DNA of 30,070 nt, from the IMG/VR virus record IMGVR_UViG_3300042402_006460, positions 1 to 30,070 of that record. One strand, given 5' to 3'. This document shows, in pieces, positions 1-8,063 of the stretch. Every line of letters begins with the position of its first letter. Position 1 is the first letter of the stretch. The stretch comes from a virus. Both the position numbers and the translations under genes were made by a program. The notes below the pieces were generated by a model, which saw nothing but the letters and a program-made list of their open reading frames with translations, did no database searches and had not been told where the DNA came from.

Positions 1-1025
1 ACCCAAGTTCCTCCAGTCAGTGTTGCATTTTGTAGAAGTTGCCAATAAACATTCGTATTGTCATCAGTTGCTGCCTGTAATGATCTCAAGAGCATTACAC
101 CAGTTAGATTATTAGATTTCAAACGAAGACTTATAATTGGATAGAATGTATTTGCGGATGTCATCGTTGTCCCTGTGATGGGATTTGATATGCTCAAAAG
201 AGTTCCAAGTTTCTCTGGTTCTCCTTCCTGAATAAGAGAATTAGAACCCTGATACATGTAATGAGTTCCTGCAACACCAGTTACATTTTCTATTTCAAGT
301 CTAATTGGTAAGAATGGAGTAGAACACCAAACTCCTGGATTGGTATTTGAGTTCTCAAAAGTATGAGATGCAATAGTCTCATTCTTCATTAACCAAGCAA
401 ATTGAATTATACCTGCACCATACCATTCATAATTGATAGAAATCATTTGTTGTTTTGTTGGATCTGCAGTTACTCCAGTCCAACCATTTCCATCAAACTT
501 TTCACCATTCCAATCATCTCTGAATACTCTGGTTTCTGTAACAATTCCAGTTACACTACTGCGAATTACATAAGAATATGTCCCCCCATCATCCTCAAAA
601 TAAACACCATTATTTTCATCAAACAATCCAAATCTTCTGCGAATACCTACCTGTGGTGTATCAAGACGAATTGCGAATGCGAGTGTTGCACCTCTACCGG
701 GAATGTATCTCATTACATTCTTGGTTTGGCGAATTACTTTGCTTCCTGTAGTGGAACCAACTTCCATTATAATATTACTGGCATTTGCATTAAATGATGC
801 AGTTCCAACTCCAACTACTCTTTCATCCCATACATCAGTCTCTTTACCATACTGAAAGGTATTGAAAAATACTGTTTGATATGGAGATATTTTGAATCTG
901 TTGTTGTTGGTAAATTGAGGTCTCCAATCTGTCTGGTTGCCCCAATGGTCAGCAATATTAAATGTTTCAAAAAGACTTCTTTCTTGATTTAAAAAGTCTT
1001 GGGTAGTCTTATTCCACTGTGCCAT
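1..1025 (-). CDS. Conserved marine T4-like virion structural protein, 3' end outside window
   Basis: Open frame of 341 codons from an ATG at 1025-1023 running off the left edge without a stop, so the C-terminus is missing. The N-terminus begins MAQWNKTTQDFLNQERSLFE. The body has beta-rich segments with conserved-looking stretches such as VMRYIPGRGATLAFAIRL, GIRRRFGLFDENNGVYFEDD and WYGAGIIQFAW. I recognise this as a structural protein family common in marine T4-like phages, usually found between the portal/prohead-core genes and the prohead protease region. Its biochemical role is not known to me. It starts 3 bases after the 106-aa gene and is probably co-translated with it. It carries one GVGT-type pentapeptide of the kind scattered through the giant tail proteins. 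Family placement is from memory of related phages; a virion surface role is inference. Confidence 0.75.
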   Translation of the reverse strand, partial: MAQWNKTTQDFLNQERSLFETFNIADHWGNQTDWRPQFTNNNRFKISPYQTVFFNTFQYGKETDVWDERVVGVGTASFNANASNIIMEVGSTTGSKVIRQTKNVMRYIPGRGATLAFAIRLDTPQVGIRRRFGLFDENNGVYFEDDGGTYSYVIRSSVTGIVTETRVFRDDWNGEKFDGNGWTGVTADPTKQQMISINYEWYGAGIIQFAWLMKNETIASHTFENSNTNPGVWCSTPFLPIRLEIENVTGVAGTHYMYQGSNSLIQEGEPEKLGTLLSISNPITGTTMTSANTFYPIISLRLKSNNLTGVMLLRSLQAATDDNTNVYWQLLQNATLTGGTW

Positions 1026-1028
1026 TTA

Positions 1029-1349
1029 TCAATCAATCCATTCTAGTTTTGATGGATGGTATCTTTGTGCGTTTTTGATATTTAAATTCTTCTCTATTAC
1101 GGGATAAATCTGATGAACAACCGCTCCGGGATAATTAGACTGCAATTGCTCACCAAGTTCTCTTGTTGAAGGAATTCCTGTTTTAGTAACTAATTCCATT
1201 CTGTAAAGACTTCCGTTCCACAGCACATCTGCAACGTATCCTTCACCAACAGATTGTTGCTCTGGTTGGGAAGAATTAATGTAAAGATTTCCGGTAAAGT
1301 CTCCAGAAATATTTACAGACTCTGAGATGAACTGCTTAAAAGATTTCAT
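1029..1349 (-). CDS. Conserved 106-aa prohead-region protein (gene 68 position)
   Basis: Encodes 106 residues starting MKSFKQFISESVNISGDF, a leader style seen in prohead-associated proteins of marine T4-like phages. Residues 38-83 form a compact alpha/beta-looking module with LW-G-x-x-Y, then PS and LQ-x-x-YPG, which recurs inside the 651-aa protein encoded at 8064-10019. The C-terminus ends in RYHPSKLEWID. The ATG overlaps the stop of the preceding gp67-like gene in an ATGA junction, so translational coupling is likely. In T4 the same place (after genes 20 and 67) is held by gene 68, a prohead core protein. I see no clear sequence match to gp68, so the role is positional inference only. Conservation among marine relatives is from memory. 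Confidence 0.7.
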   Translation of the reverse strand: MKSFKQFISESVNISGDFTGNLYINSSQPEQQSVGEGYVADVLWNGSLYRMELVTKTGIPSTRELGEQLQSNYPGAVVHQIYPVIEKNLNIKNAQRYHPSKLEWID

Positions 1350-1504
1350 TCTTCTTCTGTTTCGCTATTGAACATTGAATTTGCTACTGCAGGTCGAAAA
1401 TCATCAATTTTTTCCGCTGCTTTTGCAAACAAAAGATCTTTGATCTTATCACTAATCTGAGAAGGTGATTCGTCAGTAGCAATCATATCCAGTAAATCAT
1501 CCAT
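1346..1504 (-). CDS. Small gp67-like prohead core protein, 52 aa
   Basis: Short gene read from the gap between portal and the 106-aa gene. The ATG at 1504 opens a 52-codon frame beginning MDDLLDMIATDESPSQISDK and ending in the acidic tail NSETEEE, with a TGA at 1346-1348. The helical middle (IKDLLFAKAAEKIDDFRPAV) resembles the short core proteins that follow gene 20 in T4-like phages, where gp67 is a small prohead core component. The ATGA overlap with the next gene and a perfect late-promoter octamer 29 bases upstream support it being real. Its start is the only ATG near the frame opening. Assignment rests on position, size, helix plus acidic tail, and remembered similarity to marine homologues, so it is moderate. 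Confidence 0.65.
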   Translation of the reverse strand: MDDLLDMIATDESPSQISDKIKDLLFAKAAEKIDDFRPAVANSMFNSETEEE

Positions 1505-1532
1505 TGTTAAGATTCCAATTAGTAATCGTTTT

Positions 1533-1540
1533 TATTTATA
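1533..1540 (-). promoter_or_regulatory. T4-type late promoter TATAAATA before gp67-like gene
   Basis: A perfect TATAAATA (minus strand) begins 36 bases before the ATG of the 52-aa gene and contains the stop codon of gp20. It matches the late promoter octamer recognised by the gp55-type sigma factor in T4-like phages. It would start a transcript for the prohead core block. Confidence 0.65.
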
Positions 1541-3224
1541 TCTCACCACCCTTGGGCATTTCCATTGCTTTTGCATTAACTTCATTTGCCTTTTCTTGAT
1601 TTCTCAAGTCAGGTTCCATTACTGGTTGACCAAGATCCATTTGAGCAGTTTGATCTAGTGGAAGTCCTGTTTGTGGATCAACTGGTTGGTTTGGATCTGG
1701 AATTAAACCTTCTTCAATTTCTTTTTTGATAAGAGCATCTTGCTCAATAATTTCCATGTCAGTTTGACGAAGAATCTTACGTCTCACATAATCTTGGGAA
1801 AAATACTTACCAACATAAGGTTCTGCAACCTGAACCATACCCAGTCTTTCGTTCAATAATTCTGCATCCTTAAGTTCTGCAAAGTGATTATCATATAGGA
1901 AGTCATACTGAATATGCTCATCCATCTTTGCCCAATCTTCTGGTGTAATGATATTTTTGAGAATCAATTGAGTTCTAAGCATATCACTAAACATATATGA
2001 GAATCTCTTTCTCAAACGAGCAACAAACTTACTAAACTTAACTTCATCTCTCAGAATTTCTGATGAGCGACCAAGATTAAATCCACCTTCTCCATCCATT
2101 CTTGATGGTGGAACATTTAGAGAACGATAAAGTTTCTTTTTGAAGTACTCAATATCAGTAATCTCTCCAAGGTTCTGTCCACCAGGAAGTGTTGAGATTT
2201 CAGTTCCTCTACCACCTTCTCTTCTTGGTAACCAGAAATCCTCAAGCATTGCCATAAATTTCTTATCATCACGAACTTCGCCTGTACTTGCATCATATAC
2301 AAGTTTATTGCGATATCTCATCATAACATCTCTGAGATATTGCTCTGCTTTTACCTTTGGAAGATTGCCTACATCAATGTAGAAAATTCTTCTTTCAGGG
2401 GCACGAGATAAACGATAGATGACGAGTGAATCCTCAATCATACGAAGTTGATTAAGTGATTTGATTGCTTTATGAAGATATGAAAGAGTTGATCCCTTAT
2501 TTCTATCTACAAGACCCGATGTACAATAAGTAATCGAATCTTTTGTCATCTTGACGCCAGCATTTGAACCACCCAAAGTTCCAGGAGCTGGTGTTCCTGT
2601 TGGATAGGTCATTTTTGGCTCATAGATGAAGTATTCTTCAATCTCAGGAAAAGCATAATCCATTGGATTATCAATATTTCTATTTGAGACTCTGTATTTG
2701 TTATCTTCTTTTTTAATTGCCTGTCGAACATAACGCATTTTCATTGCGTCGATGTATCTCAGTTCTTGTATTCCTGCCTCAGGATTCTTTAAATCTACAA
2801 CTTTGTGATAGTAAAGTCTTCCATCAACATACCAGTTTCTATAGATTTCGTGAGACTTTTTATCAAAATCTAAAAGTTCTAAGATGTATTTAAATTCTTG
2901 TCTAATTTTTTTCTTGATACCGTCACTTGCGTTTAGATTATCTAAATCAATCTGAACGGGACTATCATTAGTATCTGATACAATTGCCTCATTTACAATA
3001 TCTTCAATAGCACTGTCACACTCAGGATGAAGTGCCATCTCACGATATCTTTTAATAAGATCAAATTCTGTTCTATATACCCCTTCAATATCTACATACG
3101 AACCAAAAAAACCACTACTCAGGTAATGATCAACCCCGTCCTCATTATTTGGAGGAACGGGGGAAACAACACCGGGAGATAATGGTTCGTTATCTTCAAT
3201 CGAAAAACCAAACAGTTTCGCCAT
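1536..3224 (-). CDS. 20: Portal vertex protein gp20
   Basis: Protein of 562 residues, close to T4 gp20 (524). It forms the dodecameric portal at the capsid vertex, nucleates prohead assembly and is the DNA channel for the terminase. Diagnostic stretches include HPECDSAIEDIVNEA (about 66-80), the arm region WYVDGRLYYHKVVDLK (131-146), RLSRAPERRIFYIDVGNLPK (271-290), EDFWLPRREGGRGTEISTLP (328-347) followed by GGQNLGEITDIEYF, and KLYRSLNVPPSRM (364-376). The C-terminal 50 residues are rich in Pro, Gln and acidic residues. An AATAAATA late-promoter-like box lies 30 bases upstream. The short leader before the ATG shows no clear Shine-Dalgarno sequence, unlike gp19. The stop codon sits inside a TATAAATA promoter for the next gene. 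Confidence 0.96.
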   Translation of the reverse strand: MAKLFGFSIEDNEPLSPGVVSPVPPNNEDGVDHYLSSGFFGSYVDIEGVYRTEFDLIKRYREMALHPECDSAIEDIVNEAIVSDTNDSPVQIDLDNLNASDGIKKKIRQEFKYILELLDFDKKSHEIYRNWYVDGRLYYHKVVDLKNPEAGIQELRYIDAMKMRYVRQAIKKEDNKYRVSNRNIDNPMDYAFPEIEEYFIYEPKMTYPTGTPAPGTLGGSNAGVKMTKDSITYCTSGLVDRNKGSTLSYLHKAIKSLNQLRMIEDSLVIYRLSRAPERRIFYIDVGNLPKVKAEQYLRDVMMRYRNKLVYDASTGEVRDDKKFMAMLEDFWLPRREGGRGTEISTLPGGQNLGEITDIEYFKKKLYRSLNVPPSRMDGEGGFNLGRSSEILRDEVKFSKFVARLRKRFSYMFSDMLRTQLILKNIITPEDWAKMDEHIQYDFLYDNHFAELKDAELLNERLGMVQVAEPYVGKYFSQDYVRRKILRQTDMEIIEQDALIKKEIEEGLIPDPNQPVDPQTGLPLDQTAQMDLGQPVMEPDLRNQEKANEVNAKAMEMPKGGEI

Positions 3225-3253
3225 AATTTATTTTTTAACTTTAATCTTTAGAC

Positions 3254-3261
3254 TATTTATT
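3254..3261 (-). promoter_or_regulatory. Late-promoter-like box AATAAATA before gp20
   Basis: AATAAATA on the minus strand, 30 bases upstream of the gp20 ATG and in the only non-coding gap there (50 bases). It fits the relaxed NATAAATA late consensus of marine T4-like phages. In such AT-rich DNA a chance match is possible; position before a major late gene supports it. Confidence 0.5.
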
Positions 3262-3274
3262 ATAAAAATAAACC

Positions 3275-3859
3275 TTATGAAGAAGCAGTTGTTTCTGCAA
3301 CAGCACCAAGAGGAGTCCAGTATTGAACTTGGAACTCTACAGTAAACTCTTCGATGGTATCAGAGGAGTCATATGAAAGATCAATAGCAGCAATATTTGT
3401 TGGAAAAATATCATAGAATTTGTAGTTTGCTGCAACTTCTAATCCAGAACCAAATGGGGTATTAAATCCTACATTTGACTTCCCTCTCTTAAACTGTTTA
3501 ACAAAAGCAGTTGACATGTAATCTGCTGGATCTGTAAAACCACTTCCATCACCATATTGACCAATTGATTGCATCCACCTTTCCATTGCATTTCTAATAT
3601 TGAAATCTTGGTCGTTGATAATAGTAACAGTCCAAGTGTCAAATGTTCTGTCACCAGCAACTTTAAAAATTCTCCCTCTAAAGGGAACATCAATTGATGC
3701 AATGTTTGATGCTGGCAGAGCTGCTGCCTTACATAAGATTGGGAAATCTTCAGTAAGGTTTACTCCTGCAGGTGGAGATGGGATTGTTACCTCAAATAGA
3801 TTGGGGCGTGCTCCGCCACCATTGAGTGCTGATTTAAAATCCTGAATAGTGTTTGCCAT
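3275..3859 (-). CDS. 19: Tail tube protein gp19
   Basis: Protein of 194 residues (T4 gp19 is 163) that stacks as hexameric rings to make the inner tube of the contractile tail. The family signature VAGDRTFDTWTVTIIND is at 67-83, preceded by ARPNLFEVTI (17-26) and CKAAALPA (43-50). The C-terminal YKFYDIFPTNIAAIDLSYDS and FQVQYWTP match the T4 end (WPTNVGELQLDWDS, ALDYWE). The start is fixed by an excellent AAGGAGG ribosome-binding site about 9 bases upstream, the strongest in the window. That fits one of the most abundant virion proteins. It lies directly after gp18 with a 35-base gap, in T4 order. Confidence 0.96.
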   Translation of the reverse strand: MANTIQDFKSALNGGGARPNLFEVTIPSPPAGVNLTEDFPILCKAAALPASNIASIDVPFRGRIFKVAGDRTFDTWTVTIINDQDFNIRNAMERWMQSIGQYGDGSGFTDPADYMSTAFVKQFKRGKSNVGFNTPFGSGLEVAANYKFYDIFPTNIAAIDLSYDSSDTIEEFTVEFQVQYWTPLGAVAETTASS

Positions 3860-3868
3860 TTTTTAGTT

Positions 3869-3875
3869 CCTCCTT
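3869..3875 (-). promoter_or_regulatory. Strong ribosome-binding site AAGGAGG of gp19
   Basis: AAGGAGG lies about 9 bases before the gp19 ATG, a near-perfect Shine-Dalgarno sequence. It fixes the start codon and contrasts with gp20, whose leader has none. This fits the high copy number of tail tube subunits. Confidence 0.8.
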
Positions 3876-3894
3876 GTTTTTGTTTTAATTAAAA

Positions 3895-6093
3895 TCAAAC
3901 AGTACCAGCAACTTCTTCAAATGCAACACCAGTTCTTGTTGCAACAAAAGTAAGAGTTACATAGTTAATAGACTTGGCAGGTTTCAGGAAAATGTCTGCT
4001 CTAAATTCATTGTTGTCAATAACATCAGGTGTGTTGTTTGATGCATCGCAGACTACTAAGAATCCATAAAGACCACGCTTTGCCTGAACATCGCGGAGGT
4101 ATGGTTCAACAATGTTTCTAAAGTTTGCTCTTGTAATTTCGTCGTTGAGTTCGAAGAGTTGTGCCTGAGCAGATCTTTGAAGTGCTTGTTCAACGGTAAG
4201 GAATAGGCGACGAACGTTGATTCTGTCGAATGCTGAAGCATATCCAAGAGCAGTTTTGTCACCAAAGAGGAGAATACCAATACCAGGTTGATTAACGATT
4301 GCGTTAATTCTTTGTGGATAAAGTTGATCTCTCTGTGCTTTGTTTGGATTGTATGCAAGTTTGATTGCATTGTTTAAGATACCTCTCTGCTGACCTGCAG
4401 GAGAGAACCAAGGATAAGCAACAATAGAAGTTCTTACACAGAGACCAGCAACATCTGGGTTGCAAGGAATCCAACGGAACCTATTGTTAAATCTATCAAA
4501 TGTGTACTTATAACCAGAATCAAATATTGCATAAGATGAAGAAGGAAGTGATGAGAAGAACTCTAGAATATTATCTGTTTGAGTATCTGAATTGGTAATA
4601 TCAATAACATCAACACGATGAGGAGAAATTACTGCAATACAGTCCTTTCTTGAATTTGCAATAGAAATCAAATGTTGTGCTTTTGCTTGAGACTCAAACT
4701 TATTACCCAAACCAGGACCCATGATTAAGTAATCAACTTCAATTTCATCCTTATTAGAGAAGAGATTATATGCAGTAAACAGATCTCCAAGAGATGCTGT
4801 CATTCCACCATTATCAGCATAATCTTTGCCACCATTTAGGGTGTAAGTTACGTTTCCAAGGGCACTGTAGGTTTTATCTTGAACATCCTTGTTCCAAAGA
4901 CCTTGAGAATTTGTATATTCGGTAAATGCAGTAGAGAATCCTGTTGCAACAACAGGCTCATTTAAGTTCAGTTCATCGGATGGGTTGTCTCCAACATAAA
5001 CATAACTTGAATAAACTGCAAGATAATTTTTCCACCAGATTTTTTGTGGCGAATTGACCGCAGAAATAGCATCAGTTGCCTTGGAAAGTCCAGTGAACTT
5101 TTCGAGAAGGTTTCCTTGAATTCCAGTAACTGTTCCGGTATCATCTACAACTACTACGTGAATCTCATCACTCTTTCCATTTCTATTTGCTGCATATTGT
5201 GACGTACCGGGTTTTGGTGCAATTGAGTTCCAGAAAATTGCAGTATTTTCTAACTGCAGTACTTGTTGATCATACCAGTCACGGATTGGATTAGTACCGG
5301 TATTGATTGTGGTAGAAGTTGTTGCAACACCTGCACTAGTAATAAGACTTACCGTTAAATTACCACCACCAGTTGCTGCTTTAAATGACTGCAGTTGTGA
5401 CTTTGGTGCATAAGTTATTGGAGTCTCTGTACCAGTAGTAGAAACTAAAGAGGTAATCTTTACATCAACTGTGCTAGCACCAACGCCAGTAATAATACCT
5501 TTTAGATAACCATTGAAGTTTGATGTTGTACCAATTCCAGCAGAGGGTACATTAGTAAGAGTCGTTGTAAGACCCATACCAACTGTTGCCATTGTTGTAA
5601 CTGCAGATCCAACTGTTAGAATCTGATCTGCTTTATCATCAATTACACAGACTTTAAGATTGTTTGCCCAAGAACCTGGATTTTTTGCAGCAAAAATGTA
5701 ATTTGCAATATCATCGGCATAGTTTGCCTCATAGTCATCAAAGTTCTTGATTTTAAGTAAAGGTTCTCCTGCTGTAGAAACACCAGAGGAGTTGCGAATT
5801 GCGTTAGCGTTGACTAAATTATCGCCATCAACTCTTGCAACTTTAAGTACTCCACCGTAACTTAAGAAAGAGGAGCAACTCATCCAGTACTCATACTGAG
5901 CATCTGTTGAAAGAGGTTTTCCGAATACTTTAATTAGTTCGTTTTCTGTGGTAATATCAATTGCATCTTCAACTGGACCAAGTGCGAAAGGACCTGCAAT
6001 TGCTCCAATGTTATCTAGTACATTATCAGCTCTTCCTACCGTTAAATCAACCTCCCTGACTAATACGCCTGGAGATAGTAGAGGAACAGACAT
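3895..6093 (-). CDS. 18: Contractile tail sheath protein gp18
   Basis: Protein of 732 residues (T4 gp18 is 659). It forms the contractile sheath around the gp19 tube. The N-terminus MSVPLLSPGVLVREVDLT is typical of sheath proteins, whose termini join neighbouring subunits. The C-terminal third (GYKYTFDRFNNRFRWIPCNP, WFSPAGQQRG, QPGIGILLFGDKTA) is the conserved sheath core used in subunit packing. Residues about 155-268 look like an inserted, Thr/Ser/Gly-rich beta domain containing the pentapeptides GIGTT and GVGAS. T4-type core resumes at DWYDQQVLQLEN. A GGAG ribosome-binding site lies 6 bases before the ATG and an AATAAATA late-promoter-like box lies upstream. Identity is secure; the insertion's exact limits are by eye. 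Confidence 0.96.
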   Translation of the reverse strand: MSVPLLSPGVLVREVDLTVGRADNVLDNIGAIAGPFALGPVEDAIDITTENELIKVFGKPLSTDAQYEYWMSCSSFLSYGGVLKVARVDGDNLVNANAIRNSSGVSTAGEPLLKIKNFDDYEANYADDIANYIFAAKNPGSWANNLKVCVIDDKADQILTVGSAVTTMATVGMGLTTTLTNVPSAGIGTTSNFNGYLKGIITGVGASTVDVKITSLVSTTGTETPITYAPKSQLQSFKAATGGGNLTVSLITSAGVATTSTTINTGTNPIRDWYDQQVLQLENTAIFWNSIAPKPGTSQYAANRNGKSDEIHVVVVDDTGTVTGIQGNLLEKFTGLSKATDAISAVNSPQKIWWKNYLAVYSSYVYVGDNPSDELNLNEPVVATGFSTAFTEYTNSQGLWNKDVQDKTYSALGNVTYTLNGGKDYADNGGMTASLGDLFTAYNLFSNKDEIEVDYLIMGPGLGNKFESQAKAQHLISIANSRKDCIAVISPHRVDVIDITNSDTQTDNILEFFSSLPSSSYAIFDSGYKYTFDRFNNRFRWIPCNPDVAGLCVRTSIVAYPWFSPAGQQRGILNNAIKLAYNPNKAQRDQLYPQRINAIVNQPGIGILLFGDKTALGYASAFDRINVRRLFLTVEQALQRSAQAQLFELNDEITRANFRNIVEPYLRDVQAKRGLYGFLVVCDASNNTPDVIDNNEFRADIFLKPAKSINYVTLTFVATRTGVAFEEVAGTV

Positions 6094-6125
6094 GTTTTTC
6101 TCCGTAGATCTCAGTTAACTAAAAA

Positions 6126-6133
6126 TTATTTAT
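6126..6133 (-). promoter_or_regulatory. Late-promoter-like box AATAAATA region before gp18
   Basis: The minus strand reads TTAATAAATAATT here, giving an ATAAATA core about 33 bases upstream of the gp18 ATG, inside the longest intergenic gap (81 bases). This is a suitable place for a promoter driving the abundant sheath and tube proteins. Exact octamer phase is uncertain by a base. Confidence 0.5.
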
Positions 6134-6174
6134 TAAAAACACACTTTACGTGGAAGGAAACATGACGTGAACAT

Positions 6175-6405
6175 CTACCAATCAGGATATTCTGGTTCTG
6201 TAGGGTATAGATTGATTTTTCTTGAGTTAACTATTCTTTTAATTGTGCATTCTTTACATTCATAAGAATATGAAGACGCGACTGGACCTCTATCTTTTCT
6301 TGTCCTATAAAATTCTCCAACCAAGTTCTTCATCTCACTGCAGGTTCTACACTTTCTGTCTGTTAATAATAAATGACCTAATCTTATCTGCTTATCAATA
6401 TCCAT
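6175..6405 (-). CDS. Small CxxC/CxxC putative zinc-finger protein, 76 aa
   Basis: The likely start is the ATG at 6405-6403, which overlaps the gp17 stop in a TAATG junction and gives 76 residues. A GTG at 6420 would add five residues but lies inside gp17. The sequence contains a CRTC pair near residue 19, then FYRTRKDRG, and a second CKEC pair near residue 50. This is the C-x2-C...C-x2-C spacing of a small zinc-ribbon or treble-clef knuckle, seen in many tiny phage proteins with a KxCxxC...CKxC layout. The second pair is followed by a basic IKRIVNSRK stretch, so nucleic-acid binding is plausible. It sits between large terminase and sheath genes and is probably translationally coupled to gp17. 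I do not know a function. Confidence 0.7.
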   Translation of the reverse strand: MDIDKQIRLGHLLLTDRKCRTCSEMKNLVGEFYRTRKDRGPVASSYSYECKECTIKRIVNSRKINLYPTEPEYPDW

Positions 6406-8048
6406 TATAGATATTCCCACATATATGCACGATCTCCGTATTCATCTGTATACCACCTATCGCCATCGTTATCAATAAAACTAGTTTCGTCGAGTCCATC
6501 AGAAACAAATCCAAAAGGTGCCATGTCTTGTTCGATTTGATTTTTTTGCTCTTCATATAAACGCTTTCTAACATCTTGGTCAGTAAGTTCTTTGAAATAA
6601 TCCTGGGCAACTAACCAAGCATAGATTACAAGACACATTGCTAAGTCATCATTACAACCTTCTTCTGCCTCAAAGGAGTTATGCTTTTGAATAAAAGTTG
6701 TAAGTTCACTCATTATCTCATAATCTTTGAAAAGAAGTTTACTCTCTTCAATCATTGTTTTGAGGTTAAGACATCCAACTTTTTTAACAGTCTTGGACAT
6801 CTTAACTCCAAGTTGAGTTTTCTTTCCTGAAAATCCTTGACCAACAATTTGACCTGCTCTTCCTCTCATTGAACACATAAGAAGATTATTGTATTCAAGG
6901 TCATAGTGAATAATTGATGCTACTTGATCTCCAACATCATTAACTTCGCATAAGATATAAGCATTATTATAATTTTTTGCTATATCTACAACAATGCTTG
7001 GAAAAAGCATTGGTTTGATTTCATTATTTCGATATTTTGCAACTACTTGATGAGGAAATGTAGTGATATCAACTACAGTAAATGCTGAGTAATCGTTTCC
7101 TACGCCTCTAGCAACGTCCACAGTCATTAGGTAGTCGTGATTGTCTATAGGATCATCATGAACGTCTAGACCGCCGCTACTGGTCTTTGGGTGGTCATAT
7201 ACAAGAGACCTGAGTTTACTTGGTGCAATGAGAGTATCAACTGATCCAAGGAATTCGCACTCAAACTCAACTTTGAACTGCTGTTCACTGGTGTTTGCAA
7301 TAGTTTGTTTTTTCCACTCTTCATCTCTTCCTGGAACTTCGGACCAATGAACATCAGTAAAGACATATTCATTTTTACCTTTCTCCGCATCATGCCACAT
7401 TCGGTAAAAATGATTCATACCGTGTGGAGTGGAAACTATAATAACTTTGGTTTGTTTACCAGAAGTGATTGTAGGATAAACAGATGCAAAGAAGGAATCT
7501 GCGATATGGTTCGGAACGAAAGCGAATTCGTCCAAGAATAGAATGTTGAATGACATTCCTCGAACAGCAGATGCAGAGGTAGATGCTGCTAGGATCTTTG
7601 ATCCGTTTTCAAGTTCTAGAGAACCTTTATTCCAAGAAATAATACCTTGTTGCATCCATTTTGGAAGATTCTCATAAGCAGTTTGTAATCTATCCAAAAG
7701 TTCTCTTGCAGTTGCTGCTTTGTTTGCAAGAATACCAATATTTACGTTGTCATTAAAAACAGCATAGTGCAATAAAAAGGAAACTACGGTTGTAGACTTT
7801 CCAGTCTGTCTAGGCATTTTACAGATATTAAATCTGTTTTTATGAAAGTTATTAATTAACTTTTCCTGGAAATGATATGGTTTAAAAGTTTGTAAACCGT
7901 GATCCAGAGTTACGATCTTTACATAATTATTTGCAAAGTAAACTGGATCGTCTTTACACTTAACAAACTCAAGAATTTGCTCCTGTGTAAATTCAATTGG
8001 AGTATTTGCCTTTTTAAGGAGAGGGTTACCAAGATATACGTCACTCAT
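6405..8048 (-). CDS. 17: Terminase large subunit gp17
   Basis: Protein of 547 residues that docks on the portal, pumps DNA with its N-terminal ATPase and cuts concatemers with its C-terminal nuclease. ATPase motifs: T4-type Walker A PRQTGKST (79-86, K84), Walker B ILFLDE (169-174, D173/E174), and coupling motif VSTPHG (205-210), followed by MNHFYRMW as in T4. RNase-H-fold nuclease acidic residues: D311 in MTVDVARG, E368 in YILCEVN, and D467/D468 in GCNDDLAM. All key residues are present, so the enzyme should be active. It follows the 651-aa gene by 15 bases, and its stop overlaps the start of the small CxxC gene. T4 gp17 is 610 residues, so this is slightly shorter. Confidence 0.97.
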   Translation of the reverse strand: MSDVYLGNPLLKKANTPIEFTQEQILEFVKCKDDPVYFANNYVKIVTLDHGLQTFKPYHFQEKLINNFHKNRFNICKMPRQTGKSTTVVSFLLHYAVFNDNVNIGILANKAATARELLDRLQTAYENLPKWMQQGIISWNKGSLELENGSKILAASTSASAVRGMSFNILFLDEFAFVPNHIADSFFASVYPTITSGKQTKVIIVSTPHGMNHFYRMWHDAEKGKNEYVFTDVHWSEVPGRDEEWKKQTIANTSEQQFKVEFECEFLGSVDTLIAPSKLRSLVYDHPKTSSGGLDVHDDPIDNHDYLMTVDVARGVGNDYSAFTVVDITTFPHQVVAKYRNNEIKPMLFPSIVVDIAKNYNNAYILCEVNDVGDQVASIIHYDLEYNNLLMCSMRGRAGQIVGQGFSGKKTQLGVKMSKTVKKVGCLNLKTMIEESKLLFKDYEIMSELTTFIQKHNSFEAEEGCNDDLAMCLVIYAWLVAQDYFKELTDQDVRKRLYEEQKNQIEQDMAPFGFVSDGLDETSFIDNDGDRWYTDEYGDRAYMWEYL

Positions 8049-8063
8049 AATAAAATCTACCTA

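Noticed and set aside
402-797. 131-codon open frame on the plus strand
   Set aside because: It lies antisense to the conserved virion protein at 1-1025, has Cys/Tyr/Ser-rich composition typical of a reverse-strand shadow, and no recognisable feature.
3883-3894. Perfect palindrome TTTTAATTAAAA between gp18 and gp19 as a terminator
   Set aside because: It is AT-only with no loop or GC stem and would be far too weak; it sits within a tail gene pair expected to be co-transcribed.
6135-6174. Repeated ACGTG words downstream of the CxxC gene as a hairpin terminator
   Set aside because: Only four or five pairing bases and no U-tract; a stable stem could not be drawn.
6406-6420. GTG start at 6420 for the small CxxC protein
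   Set aside because: The ATG at 6405 gives the exact TAATG coupling seen at other junctions here and needs no rare start codon.
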